The notes: generated by a model from the sequence alone, not told the origin. 25,909 nucleotides of DNA from Brachyspira pilosicoli (GCF_019402445.1 NZ_SRZM01000308.1:1-25909), one strand, 5' to 3'. Positions 15,958-24,860 are shown, counted from the first letter of the stretch. Numbers and translations: made by a program.

Positions 15958-16287
15958 TCATTTATTCAAAAAATCTTGTCTTTTAGGTGTGAATGTGTCT
16001 AAAAGTTTACCTTTCTTAATACATTTACATCCATGAGAAATATTTTTATCAAAATGCATACTATCTCCAGACTTGCATAAATATTTCTCTCCATTAATTG
16101 TAAATTCAAACTCACCATCTATAATATAAGTAATTTGTTCATGGTTATCATGAGAATGAGTTTCAGCTATAGCTCCTTCATCAAATTCCATATAAACAGT
16201 CATAAGATTATCAGAGTAAACTAATATTTTTCTTTTAAGTCCATTTCCTAAATCTTTTAATTCTGTTTTATTAAAGTCCTGATACAT
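15958..16287 (-). CDS. Small cupin-domain protein
   Basis: 109 residues, one cupin barrel. Motif 1 is AETHSHDNHEQITYIIDGEF, with the HxH...E metal-ligand pattern; motif 2 is GDSMHFDKNISHGCK, giving the fourth His. Such single-domain cupins bind a metal (Fe, Mn, Zn or Ni) and range from dioxygenases to sugar isomerases and sensors; no specific reaction can be read here. AAGGAG lies 5 nt before the ATG. The gene is downstream of, and on the same strand as, the 16S gene, separated from it by the rrs terminator. I found no strong promoter in the 50 nt between, so read-through is possible. Confidence 0.85.
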   Translation of the reverse strand: MYQDFNKTELKDLGNGLKRKILVYSDNLMTVYMEFDEGAIAETHSHDNHEQITYIIDGEFEFTINGEKYLCKSGDSMHFDKNISHGCKCIKKGKLLDTFTPKRQDFLNK

Positions 16288-16339
16288 AAAAACTCCTTTA
16301 AGTAATTATATAGAAGTTTATATAAAATATTTAAGACAC

Positions 16340-16366
16340 AAAAAAACCAGCCGAGTAGGCTAGTTA
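16340..16366 (-). terminator. Rho-independent terminator of 16S rRNA unit
   Basis: On the minus strand, CTAGCC (16358-16363) pairs with GGCTGG (16347-16352; one G-T pair) around TACTC, followed by seven T (16340-16346). It lies about 80 nt past the 16S 3' end and ends the transcript before any tRNA or 23S gene. Confidence 0.88.
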
Positions 16367-16386
16367 TTAACGAGGTATAGATATAT

Positions 16387-16413
16387 AAAAGTTCTTTCAA
16401 ATATGAATAGCAG
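16387..16413 (-). repeat. 16S processing stem, 3' arm
   Basis: This 27-nt segment is complementary to 18117-18143 in the leader: 25 Watson-Crick pairs, one G-U and one mismatch. The pair encloses the whole 16S gene, as expected for the RNase III processing stalk of pre-16S rRNA. Confidence 0.85.
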
Positions 16414-16441
16414 TAAGAGTTTAAAAGGACAAACTCCGAAT

Positions 16442-17954
<1,513 letters not shown>

Positions 17955-18183
17955 CACTTTTCAGTGAATCGTTTTCGATTCTTTATTTTATCACTTTACT
18001 AAGTGATGATTTACTTTTTTGCAAAGAAATTGTTACTTATTGTAACGCGTTTAGGTCTCCGAACTTAATTAAAAGTTCGTTTACACCAGTTGTGTTTTGT
18101 TTTATTAAACTAGCTTCTGCTATCCATATTTCAAAGAACTTTTGTTTCAAGCGATTTTTTTATTTCTCATCGTTTGTTTTATT
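17955..18183 (-). ncRNA. 16S rRNA leader (pre-rRNA 5' region)
   Basis: About 230 nt of transcribed leader with several small hairpins: GAATCG/CGATTC (17967-17982), ATCACTT/AAGTGAT (17989-18006), GTTAC/GTAAC around 18034-18047 and CGAACTT/AAGTTCG (18060-18079). It also holds the 5' processing arm (18117-18143), within which 18129-18140 reads AGTTCTTTGAAA on the RNA strand, similar to the rRNA antitermination boxA (TGCTCTTTAACA in E. coli). The leader would be removed during maturation. Confidence 0.7.
18117..18143 (-). repeat. 16S processing stem, 5' arm, with boxA-like core
   Basis: Partner of 16387-16413. The arm includes the boxA-like AGTTCTTTGAAA (18129-18140), so the antitermination signal and the processing stem share the same bases. 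Confidence 0.82.
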
Positions 18184-18211
18184 ATTATAGCACGAGTGCG
18201 ATAAATAGCAA
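18184..18211 (-). promoter_or_regulatory. rrs promoter
   Basis: On the minus strand, -10 TATAAT (18184-18189), a 16-nt spacer and -35 TTGCTA (18206-18211; 4 of 6 to consensus). A GCACTCGTGC self-complementary sequence fills the spacer. It lies ~230 nt before mature 16S. Confidence 0.75.
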
Positions 18212-18466
18212 TAGGGTTTTAAGCTGATTTTTTGAATTTTTTTATCTTTTTATCTAAATTAAGCTATATACACTACATTTTGTACATATTTTTAAACCCA
18301 AATTCCTAAAACTAAAAATTAACCCCAAATTCAACCCAAATTCCGCCATAAATTCTTCTAAAAATAGCGGTTTTTAAGAAAAAATTAACTTCTAAAATCA
18401 TTTTTAACACATATTTACTAAAATAAATTGATAAAAATTTAATAATTATAAATTTTTTTCCTAAGC
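18212..18466. other. Intergenic region with short direct repeats between rrs and winged-helix gene
   Basis: AT-rich, no gene. CCCAAATTC occurs three times in the same orientation (18297-18305, 18324-18332, 18335-18343), each preceded by A or C-rich bases. They lie upstream of both divergent promoters and may be protein-binding sites. Confidence 0.5.
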
Positions 18467-18495
18467 TTGATTTTATATCAATTCTAATGTATTAT
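18467..18495 (+). promoter_or_regulatory. Promoter of winged-helix/LysM operon
   Basis: -35 TTGATT (18467-18472), a 17-nt spacer and -10 TATTAT (18490-18495), ~29 nt before the TTG start at 18524. Confidence 0.7.
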
Positions 18496-18509
18496 AGTAT
18501 CCTATAATA
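18490..18509. promoter_or_regulatory. Inverted repeat over -10 element
   Basis: TATTATAG (18490-18497) and CTATAATA (18502-18509) form an 8-bp inverted repeat with a 4-nt centre, covering the -10 hexamer. It is well placed for repression, possibly by the adjacent winged-helix-like protein (inference). Confidence 0.5.
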
Positions 18510-18523
18510 ATCGGAGAAGTATT

Positions 18524-19276
18524 TTGGAAACAATGTTAGATATCATAAATAAGGTACAATTAGAGAGTATCAAAAACCTAGATAAGGATACTTTTATATC
18601 AATAGCTAATTTATGCTCTTTCATACCAAAATCTCTAACAGAAAATAACAAATGGAAAAAACTTCCTCTATCTGCTAAAGAAGTATATAGAGTTTTAGTT
18701 GCTAATTATGACTACGAAAACGGTATAGCAAAAACTACTCACTCTCAAATGCTTAATGAAGCTGGAATTGGCGGAAATGCTACTATAGTAAAATCTTTAG
18801 ATACTCTAGAAGAAAATAATTTTATTACTAGAGTTGAATCTAAAGTAAAAAGCCATTATTATCTTATGCCGTATCAAGAAAAGTTTTTTGCTGATATGTG
18901 CCGTTTTACTCCAAGAGATTTTTCTGTGCTGTACACTATAAACAAAAAAGTAAAAAAAGAACAGCAAGTTAAACAAGCTATAGATAAATTATTCTTTAAA
19001 GTTTGTTATAAATTAAGCTATCTTGGTATAGATAATCCGCAAAAACTAATAGAAAAATACTCTTCCGATGGATATAAATTAAGAATAATACAATTTATGG
19101 CTGATTCGGTTTATATAGTTCAAAAGTATAATCTAAACAATGACAATATAGACCTAAATAAATATCTTATAGATTTATTAAAAAAAGGAAATATTAAAGA
19201 AAACATATTTGATAATGATAAAATGAATACTATAAGAAATATAATAATAAAAAATAAACAAAATATTACAGAGTAA
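18524..19276 (+). CDS. Putative winged-helix DNA-binding protein
   Basis: 250 residues if translation starts at TTG 18524, which has GGAG 7 nt upstream; the ATG at 18533 would place the SD 16 nt away, so TTG is preferred. I do not recognise a named family. Residues ~45-115 look like a winged helix: LPLSAKEVYRVLVANYDYE, then HSQMLNEAGIGGNATIVKSL (helix-turn-helix) and DTLEENNFITRVESKVKSHY (helix plus wing), a layout seen in replication initiators and MarR/DnaD-like proteins. The rest is Lys-rich and helical, ending with Ile/Asn/Lys repeats. It begins a tight operon: the 720-residue LysM protein starts 5 nt after its stop. DNA binding is inferred from the fold pattern only. Confidence 0.65.
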   Translation: METMLDIINKVQLESIKNLDKDTFISIANLCSFIPKSLTENNKWKKLPLSAKEVYRVLVANYDYENGIAKTTHSQMLNEAGIGGNATIVKSLDTLEENNFITRVESKVKSHYYLMPYQEKFFADMCRFTPRDFSVLYTINKKVKKEQQVKQAIDKLFFKVCYKLSYLGIDNPQKLIEKYSSDGYKLRIIQFMADSVYIVQKYNLNNDNIDLNKYLIDLLKKGNIKENIFDNDKMNTIRNIIIKNKQNITE

Positions 19277-19281
19277 AAAAT

Positions 19282-21444
19282 ATGGCAACAAAAAAAACAA
19301 CAAATAAAGAAGAAGCAAAAAAATCTACTGTAGCTAAAAAAACAACTACAGCAAAAAAAACTACTAGTAAAGAAACAGCAGCTAAAAGTTCTGCAAAAGA
19401 AACTACTACAGCAAAGAAAACAGCTGCAAGTGTTAAAAAAACTGATACTGCTAAAAAAGATGCTCCTAGAAAAACTGAATCATCTGTAAAGAAGACTAGC
19501 ACAGTCAAAAAAACAGTTTCTGCTACTAATAAAGAAACTACTACAGCAAAAAAAACTACTGCAAGCATTAAAAAGACTGATACTGCAAAAAAAGATACCC
19601 CAGCAAAAACTGAAACAAAAAAAACTGTATCTCCTTTGACTTCTTTAAAAAAAGATAATACACAAAAAACAATAGATAATATCTTCAAAAAAATGGCTGC
19701 TAAAGATGATGCCGAAAAAACTTCAACAACATCAAAAGAAACAGCATTTACTCCATTAAGAACATCATCAACTATAAGAAAAATAGAGCCAATAAAAACA
19801 ACTGAAAAACCTTCTGAAAGAGAATCTATTACTTTACTAAAAGAAGCTATAAGAGCTAAATCTAAAAATGTTTCAAAACCAATAGTGGCAAAAAAACATT
19901 TAGTGGTAACAGATGATAAAGTTGTTGAAGAAGAAACAACTAATAAAGAAATAAATAACGATACAAAAAATAATGAAAATATTTTTAATAAAACAAGTGA
20001 TATAGTAAACAATGTACTTAACAAAAAAGAAAATGATATAATTCTTAAAGAAAATAATGATAAGCCTCAAACTTTGGAAGAGGTTGTAAAAAAATATAAC
20101 TTTGATTCATTTGATAAATACAAAGAAAATGAAAATAAAATTAAAGAACCTGAAGAAATAAAAGAAGAGTTAGAAAAAATAAAAAGCGATATAGATGATA
20201 TAGAACAAGTAGAGAATAAAGTTATAGATGAAAAAGTAGAAACTAAAATAGAACCAGTAAAAGAAGAAATAAAAGAGAAAGTAACTTATACTAAAGGCGA
20301 TATATTTAAAAATAAAAAAGTTGTACTTCCTACAATAATGCAGCAACCTTCTAATAATGAAGAGTCAAAATTTAATCAAGAAGAAATGGATAAAGCAATA
20401 GAAAATGCTGCAGAAATAGATGATGATACTCCAGTAGAAGATTATCAAAATTATTCAAATAAAAAGTTAAAAGAATTAGAAGAAAAAGATATTAAAATTA
20501 TAGAAACTGAAGAAGAATTAAAAACATCTACAATTATACCTGAAATAGAAAAAAAACCTGTAGAACCATACAAAGTTCCAGAGCATTCTATTGAAAATAA
20601 AGATGAGAAAAAATCAAATAAGCTTATACCAATTATAGGTATCATAATTATAATATTAGGTTTATCATTCTTAGGTTTCCAATTCTTAACTTCTAAAAAT
20701 GATAATAATGATGATGGATTTTATAATATAGTTACAAATGAAAATATATTAAGCAATGAAAATATTAATGAAATGACTAATGATTATGATGATTTATCTG
20801 ATATATCAAATATAAATGCTATAAGCAGCAATCAAAATAATCTTATAAATAATCAAAGCAACAATGCAAATAAAATTACTAATAACATTGTAACTAATAA
20901 TACACCTACTAACAATATTGTTACTAATAATCAGATAAATAAAATAACAAATAATACTCAAATAAAAACAAATAATATTCAAACAAATACAGCAGCAGTA
21001 AAAACAAACACAATTAACACAAATGTTAATCCTCCAAAAGAGCCTGAATTACCTAATCCTCCTGTAATACCTGACCCTCCTACTCCGCCAACAACACAAA
21101 ATAACAATACTCAAAACAACACTGTTTCATATATAGACGGCAATGTATATAAAACTAAATGGACAGATACTTTAACTTCTATTGCTACAAAAGAGCTTGG
21201 AGATGCTAGAAAATGGCCTATTATATTTGCTGCTAACGATAATATATTTACAGACCCAGACAAGATAGTATTTAATGTAAATATAAAAATACCTAATGAC
21301 GGCAAAAAAAAAATTGAAGATATGAATCAAAATGAAAAAAAAAATCTATATGATGCTTATATAAAAGTGGCTAATAGATATATTGAACTTGGCAAAACTA
21401 ATATGGCTAATATAGTAAGAAATGCCGCTAACAACATAAAATAA
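19282..21444 (+). CDS. Lys-rich (H1-like) single-pass membrane protein with C-terminal LysM domain
   Basis: 720 residues in five parts. Residues 1-~130: Lys/Thr/Ala-rich repeats (KKTTTAKKTTSKE, TAKKDAPRKTE), like bacterial histone H1-type tails. ~130-445: charged, Glu/Lys-rich, coiled-coil-like and acidic overall. ~446-470: one membrane segment (LIPIIGIIIIILGLSFLGF). ~475-620: Asn-rich then Pro-rich linker (NNIVTNN repeats; PPVIPDPPTPP). ~622-675: LysM-like domain with WTDTLTSIATKELGDARKWP and AANDNIF...DPDKI...IKIP; a helical tail follows. By the positive-inside rule the basic N-terminus is cytoplasmic and LysM periplasmic, where LysM binds peptidoglycan. I infer an envelope-spanning tether; DNA contact is speculative. 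Its stop overlaps the next ATG by one base. Low-complexity AT-rich codons produce a long antisense frame that is not a gene. Confidence 0.82.
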   Translation: MATKKTTNKEEAKKSTVAKKTTTAKKTTSKETAAKSSAKETTTAKKTAASVKKTDTAKKDAPRKTESSVKKTSTVKKTVSATNKETTTAKKTTASIKKTDTAKKDTPAKTETKKTVSPLTSLKKDNTQKTIDNIFKKMAAKDDAEKTSTTSKETAFTPLRTSSTIRKIEPIKTTEKPSERESITLLKEAIRAKSKNVSKPIVAKKHLVVTDDKVVEEETTNKEINNDTKNNENIFNKTSDIVNNVLNKKENDIILKENNDKPQTLEEVVKKYNFDSFDKYKENENKIKEPEEIKEELEKIKSDIDDIEQVENKVIDEKVETKIEPVKEEIKEKVTYTKGDIFKNKKVVLPTIMQQPSNNEESKFNQEEMDKAIENAAEIDDDTPVEDYQNYSNKKLKELEEKDIKIIETEEELKTSTIIPEIEKKPVEPYKVPEHSIENKDEKKSNKLIPIIGIIIIILGLSFLGFQFLTSKNDNNDDGFYNIVTNENILSNENINEMTNDYDDLSDISNINAISSNQNNLINNQSNNANKITNNIVTNNTPTNNIVTNNQINKITNNTQIKTNNIQTNTAAVKTNTINTNVNPPKEPELPNPPVIPDPPTPPTTQNNNTQNNTVSYIDGNVYKTKWTDTLTSIATKELGDARKWPIIFAANDNIFTDPDKIVFNVNIKIPNDGKKKIEDMNQNEKKNLYDAYIKVANRYIELGKTNMANIVRNAANNIK

Positions 21445-21821
21445 TGAAAAAAACTAAAAAGAAAAATGATATATTAGAATTCTCTTGTACAGGTTGTGGA
21501 TTATGCTGTAAAGAAAATGGATATATATATTTTTCTTTAGAAGATATAAAAAAAGCCTCAGATTATTTAAATATCAATCCTCTTGTGTTTATAAGTAAAT
21601 ATTTAAAACACAGCTATTCATTGGAATATCATATAAAAGTTGATGAAGAAAATCAATGTCCTTTTTTAGATGAAAATAATAAATGTATTATAAATGATGC
21701 TAAACCAAAACAATGCAGTACTTTTCCATATTGGAATGAATATATTGATAAAAATGGAAATTTAATATCTGGAAAATTCAATAGACCTTGCCCTGGTGTT
21801 AAAGTAAAAAAGAAAAAATAA
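21444..21821 (+). CDS. YkgJ-family Cys-cluster protein (putative metal binding)
   Basis: 125 residues. The N-terminal CTGCGLCC (C15, C18, C21, C22) followed by CPFL...C (C72, C81), KPKQC (C91) and TFP is the signature of the YkgJ/UPF0153 family, annotated as zinc- or iron-chelating. A further Cys lies in NRPCPG near the end. Biochemical function is not established for the family. The ATG overlaps the stop of the LysM gene by one base (TAATG), so it is translationally coupled. A long perfect AT hairpin begins 6 nt after its stop. Confidence 0.88.
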   Translation: MKKTKKKNDILEFSCTGCGLCCKENGYIYFSLEDIKKASDYLNINPLVFISKYLKHSYSLEYHIKVDEENQCPFLDENNKCIINDAKPKQCSTFPYWNEYIDKNGNLISGKFNRPCPGVKVKKKK

Positions 21822-21827
21822 TATAAA

Positions 21828-21864
21828 TTTTATAAAAAAATAGTAGTTTTATTTTTTTATAAAA
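21828..21864 (+). terminator. Perfect 15-bp AT-only hairpin downstream of YkgJ gene
   Basis: TTTTATAAAAAAATA (21828-21842) and its exact reverse complement (21850-21864) are separated by seven bases (GTAGTTT). It sits between the YkgJ stop and a -10-like TATACT (21870-21875). The stem contains a T run and no G/C, so it may act as a bidirectional or weak terminator, or as a DNA structure. Confidence 0.5.
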
Positions 21865-21915
21865 TATTATATACTAGAATTACACACAATTAATAATTAA
21901 GGAAAATTAATAAAT

Positions 21916-23367
21916 ATGCCTGAAGAATTAAATATAGATAAATATGTCGTTCTTAGTATAGATGAAATAAAAGAAATAAAAGATAATCTAATAGCACATA
22001 ATATACCATTATTTAGAATGGATAAAGAAAATAATATAATAGCTTTTCCTACAGAGCAGTTAAGCCTTATTGTAGATAATCCAAAATATTCTAATGTAAA
22101 ATTATATGCACCAAAAACTTTTTCTCATTTTATAAATGAGTTTAAATTATTAAACACAAACTCTGCAGCAACATATATAGAAACTAATAAATACGTATTT
22201 CAAACTCCAAAAGAAGCTGCTGAAGAGATGAGCAGAAAAATATCTGAAATCTCTAAAATGAGTTATAATGAAAAAGTAAATATAATTGAAACTTATAATA
22301 AAGAATTAAAAGAAATTAAAGTTGATGAGAAACATACGATAAATAGAAATACAGCACAGCAGATAGTAGATGCTGGTAATGATGTTGGGCTTATTGCTAA
22401 AGTTACTATGTTTGAGAGTATCAAAAAAATTAAGGGAAATGAGATTACACAGGATCAGGCAAAATTAGAGAATCAGGAAATTAATGATACTACTACTTCT
22501 TTAGTAAACACTATAGTTAACATGCTTTCAAAGAATTTAGAAACGCAGAAAGTTTTTACAGAATTAAGAAATTTCTCTGATGGTGGAGTAATGGCTCATT
22601 CAAATAGGGTTTTTGTTTCTTATGTAAATTTTCTTGCCTTTTATAACAATCTCATAAAAAGAAGAAATTTAATACATAGCATAAGAACCTCTTTTCCTAC
22701 AGTGTATAAAAAATATTATGAGAATATGACTACCTCTTCAGAAAAATACAGAATATACGAAGACTTTAGAACTCTTGAAGACTGTATTGATAATGGTATG
22801 CGTTTTGTAGAAGAGAAAGAGATGAACTTATATTCTATAGGTGCTTTGCTTCATGATATAGGAAAAGTAAAAGATTTGGATTATTTTGAGGGTGAATCTG
22901 GAAGAGATTATGAGAGAATAAAAAAACATTTATTTAACAGCTACACTCTTGTAAGCCAAACTTCTGAATATTCTCTTGAGGTTATTTTAACAGTAGCTTT
23001 GCATCATGAATATTATGGACTTGGATATGGACCTTATGAGCGTTTATACAAATTAAAATTAGAGAAAGTTCCTAGCTTTCAGATACCAAGAATAATGTCT
23101 TATGAGGCTAAAGTAATAGATGACTGCGATGCTTTTGCTTATTTCCCTGCTAAGATGCTGGAGATAATAGATGTATATGATGCTTTAATTGACCCTGCAA
23201 GAAAATACAGAGGAGGAAAAACTTTTACTCCTGAAGAAGCTCTAAAGATTATGAAAGAAGATTTTATAGAAAAACATGTGAAGTTAGACCCTATACTTTA
23301 TGATGTGTTTGTTGAGTTTTTAAGCAACTCTATAGAAAAAGATTTACTTTCTTCTAAGTTGGAATAG
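21916..23367 (+). CDS. HD-GYP-like phosphohydrolase
   Basis: 483 residues. The N-terminal ~200 residues match no domain I recognise and contain helical, Lys/Glu-rich sequence. The catalytic part starts at HSNRV (H228), then LLHDIGK (H313-D314), VALHHEYYGLGYG (H363-H364) and EIIDVYDALIDPARKYRGGK, all HD-GYP landmarks; the closing EEALKIMKED helix is also typical. HD-GYP proteins usually hydrolyse cyclic di-GMP. Two departures: the GYP tripeptide reads GYG, and the gap between the first His and the HD pair is ~85 residues, longer than usual. The domain could bind or cleave another cyclic nucleotide, or be a plain HD hydrolase. AAGGA lies 12 nt before the ATG. A repeat array follows. Confidence 0.8.
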   Translation: MPEELNIDKYVVLSIDEIKEIKDNLIAHNIPLFRMDKENNIIAFPTEQLSLIVDNPKYSNVKLYAPKTFSHFINEFKLLNTNSAATYIETNKYVFQTPKEAAEEMSRKISEISKMSYNEKVNIIETYNKELKEIKVDEKHTINRNTAQQIVDAGNDVGLIAKVTMFESIKKIKGNEITQDQAKLENQEINDTTTSLVNTIVNMLSKNLETQKVFTELRNFSDGGVMAHSNRVFVSYVNFLAFYNNLIKRRNLIHSIRTSFPTVYKKYYENMTTSSEKYRIYEDFRTLEDCIDNGMRFVEEKEMNLYSIGALLHDIGKVKDLDYFEGESGRDYERIKKHLFNSYTLVSQTSEYSLEVILTVALHHEYYGLGYGPYERLYKLKLEKVPSFQIPRIMSYEAKVIDDCDAFAYFPAKMLEIIDVYDALIDPARKYRGGKTFTPEEALKIMKEDFIEKHVKLDPILYDVFVEFLSNSIEKDLLSSKLE

Positions 23368-23438
23368 ATTTATTAGTTACAATAAACTAAATTAAAAATA
23401 TTTACAGCGATTTAATTTTTATTTATATAATTTTTTTA

Positions 23439-23499
23439 TTTTATTCAACTTTTTCCCGCCTTAGCGGTGCGGACTTCGTCAAAGTTGCAAAAAATGCAA
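23439..23499 (-). repeat. Repeat module A, inverted copy
   Basis: On the minus strand it reads TTGCAACTTTGACGAAGTCC, then GCACCGCTAAGGCGGG and AAAAAGTTGAATAAAA. It is closely related to the module at 5463. CAACTTT and AAAAAGTTG form the base stem, with CCGC/GCGG inside. Confidence 0.8.
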
Positions 23500-23577
23500 A
23501 ATATTTTAGTTTTATATCTAAGAAATATATAAATAATATATTGTATTTTTAACTATATCTAAATTGTACTTCATAAA

Positions 23578-23690
23578 AATGCAGTCCTTTTGCTTCTTTG
23601 GGCCACGTCTCCGACACTCCCTTCGGTCGCAAAAGAAGTGGGGTGCTGCACGGTGTGTACTTCGTTAAGGGCAAAGCCCTGCAAATATTT
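23578..23690 (-). repeat. Repeat module B, inverted copy, plus adjoining hairpin
   Basis: On the minus strand the core reads CACCCCACTTCTTTTGCGACC, then CCCAAAGAAGCAAAAGGA and CTGCATT, matching the copy at 5885. The segment 23656-23690 adds an AGGGC-AAA-GCCCT hairpin. Short open frames here arise only from this G+C-rich block. Confidence 0.78.
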
Positions 23691-23731
23691 TTATTTAAAA
23701 AATATTCTTTTGATATTAATTTATATTTTTG

Positions 23732-23774
23732 TTTTATTCAACTTTTTCCCGCTGCAAAAAGTTGCAAAAAGTAC
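23732..23774 (-). repeat. Repeat module A, minimal inverted copy
   Basis: On the minus strand it reads GCAACTTTTTGCAGCGGG followed by AAAAAGTTGAATAAAA: a CAACTTTTT/AAAAAGTTG stem with a GCAGCGGG loop. It is the counterpart of the copy at 5766. Confidence 0.8.
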
Positions 23775-23924
23775 AAATTATTCAAGTTATTCAGATATAC
23801 TTTGCGAAAGTGAAAATAAAAATTATATTAAATTATATTAATTTTTATTTTATATACAGTATAATTCATTAAAAATATTTTTTATAAATTTGAAAATTTT
23901 TAGTATATAGATAAGATGACTATA

Positions 23925-24248
23925 TTAAAATCTCAATTTCTTTTTCTTTAAAAGAAGCTCTACTAAATATTTAAGCTCATATCTTGAATAATAATCTTTT
24001 ACCATAGTAACGCCTCTTTTATTAAAAAAACTAAAATATTGATGCGTTTCTAATATACTTATAAGTGATTTGAAGTGTTCTTTATCTAATCTAAAACTAT
24101 TTGAAACTTCTTCTATTGTGTATAGTTTTTCTTCATCTTGAAAATGTTTATTTAAAAAAATATTGGCTTTCTTTGATATTATTATTTTAGAAACTATATA
24201 TTTTATAAGAAGAGTAAAAGCAAATAATATTAATAGGTAATTAATCAT
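23925..24248 (-). CDS. Small membrane protein of unknown function
   Basis: 107 residues. Residues ~3-25 are one membrane segment (YLLILFAFTLLIKYIVSKII); the rest is cytosolic-looking, with LYTIEEVSNSFRLDKEHFKS and ILETHQYF resembling a small helical, possibly HTH-like, domain and a basic tail ending LLLKKKKLRF. I recognise no family. Its ATG overlaps the cheX-like stop in an ATGA arrangement (24245-24248), so it is translationally coupled to CheX and probably works with it or is expressed in proportion. Confidence 0.7.
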   Translation of the reverse strand: MINYLLILFAFTLLIKYIVSKIIISKKANIFLNKHFQDEEKLYTIEEVSNSFRLDKEHFKSLISILETHQYFSFFNKRGVTMVKDYYSRYELKYLVELLLKKKKLRF

Positions 24249-24721
24249 GATGGAGTTTGATTAAATATTATTAAGTTCATAAATATTTCACCAAGCTCTG
24301 TTTTGTAGCATATAGAAAGTATTTGGTCGTTTTCTCTCTCAAGCATAGATAATTGGTCACTCATTAATATTGCAGGAGGAGTCATATCCAAATCTATATG
24401 TTTAGTAGAAAGTTCATTTATGGCAGAGCCTGCAACCATATTAACAAACTCTTTTATAGTTGAAATAAAGATATCATCTATAACAGTAATAGATTCCATA
24501 TTAAGAGCAGAAGCTAATTTAAAAGCAGTAGCCTTACTCATATTAAACATAAGTCTTCCGCTTAAATCTCCATTAATACCAATAAAAACTATAACGCCTC
24601 CAACATGATTAGCATTTCTATGTATTTTTATACTACCCTTACCAACATTAGAATTAAAATAACTCTTTAATATAACAACTGTACCTTTACTAAAAGCGTT
24701 TACAACATCTAAATCAAACAT
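24245..24721 (-). CDS. cheX: CheX-like chemotaxis phosphatase
   Basis: 158 residues, typical of CheX (~150-160). The N-terminus reads VNAFSKGTVVIL; the GDLSGRLMFNMS strand-turn and the helix KEFVNMVAGSAINEL carry the ExxN catalytic motif (E91, N94) that CheX uses to dephosphorylate CheY-P. The final strand EIFMNLIIF matches the family fold. In spirochaetes CheX sets flagellar switching by clearing CheY-P. No other chemotaxis gene is in the window, so this is an orphan unit with the downstream membrane protein. It could alternatively be a CheC/FliN-related paralogue, but the single ExxN motif and length favour CheX. Confidence 0.82.
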   Translation of the reverse strand: MFDLDVVNAFSKGTVVILKSYFNSNVGKGSIKIHRNANHVGGVIVFIGINGDLSGRLMFNMSKATAFKLASALNMESITVIDDIFISTIKEFVNMVAGSAINELSTKHIDLDMTPPAILMSDQLSMLERENDQILSICYKTELGEIFMNLIIFNQTPS

Positions 24722-24860
24722 ATTTTATTACCTACAATAATATTTATATATAATAATATCGGAAATTTTTTAATATTTTTTTATAAAAATAAACTCATAT
24801 ATAAGTAATAGTATATTAATAATATTTGATTTATCAAGTATAGTAATATTTTTTAAATCC

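Noticed and set aside
16414..16441. tRNA or 23S start downstream of 16S
   Set aside because: Only a short trailer, the processing arm and a terminator are present; no cloverleaf or 23S sequence.
19266..20024. 252-codon open frame on the minus strand, rich in Val/Phe/Ser
   Set aside because: It is the antisense of the Lys/Thr/Ala-rich tail of the LysM protein; AAA/ACA codons reversed give Phe/Val/Ser. It has no start context and overlaps a well-supported gene.
23368..23438. Separate terminator after the HD-GYP-like gene
   Set aside because: No G/C-containing stem with a T run is visible before the repeat array starts.
23590..23841. Two overlapping small frames (71 and 83 codons)
   Set aside because: They run across repeat module B and the minimal A copy; no ribosome-binding site and no protein-like pattern.
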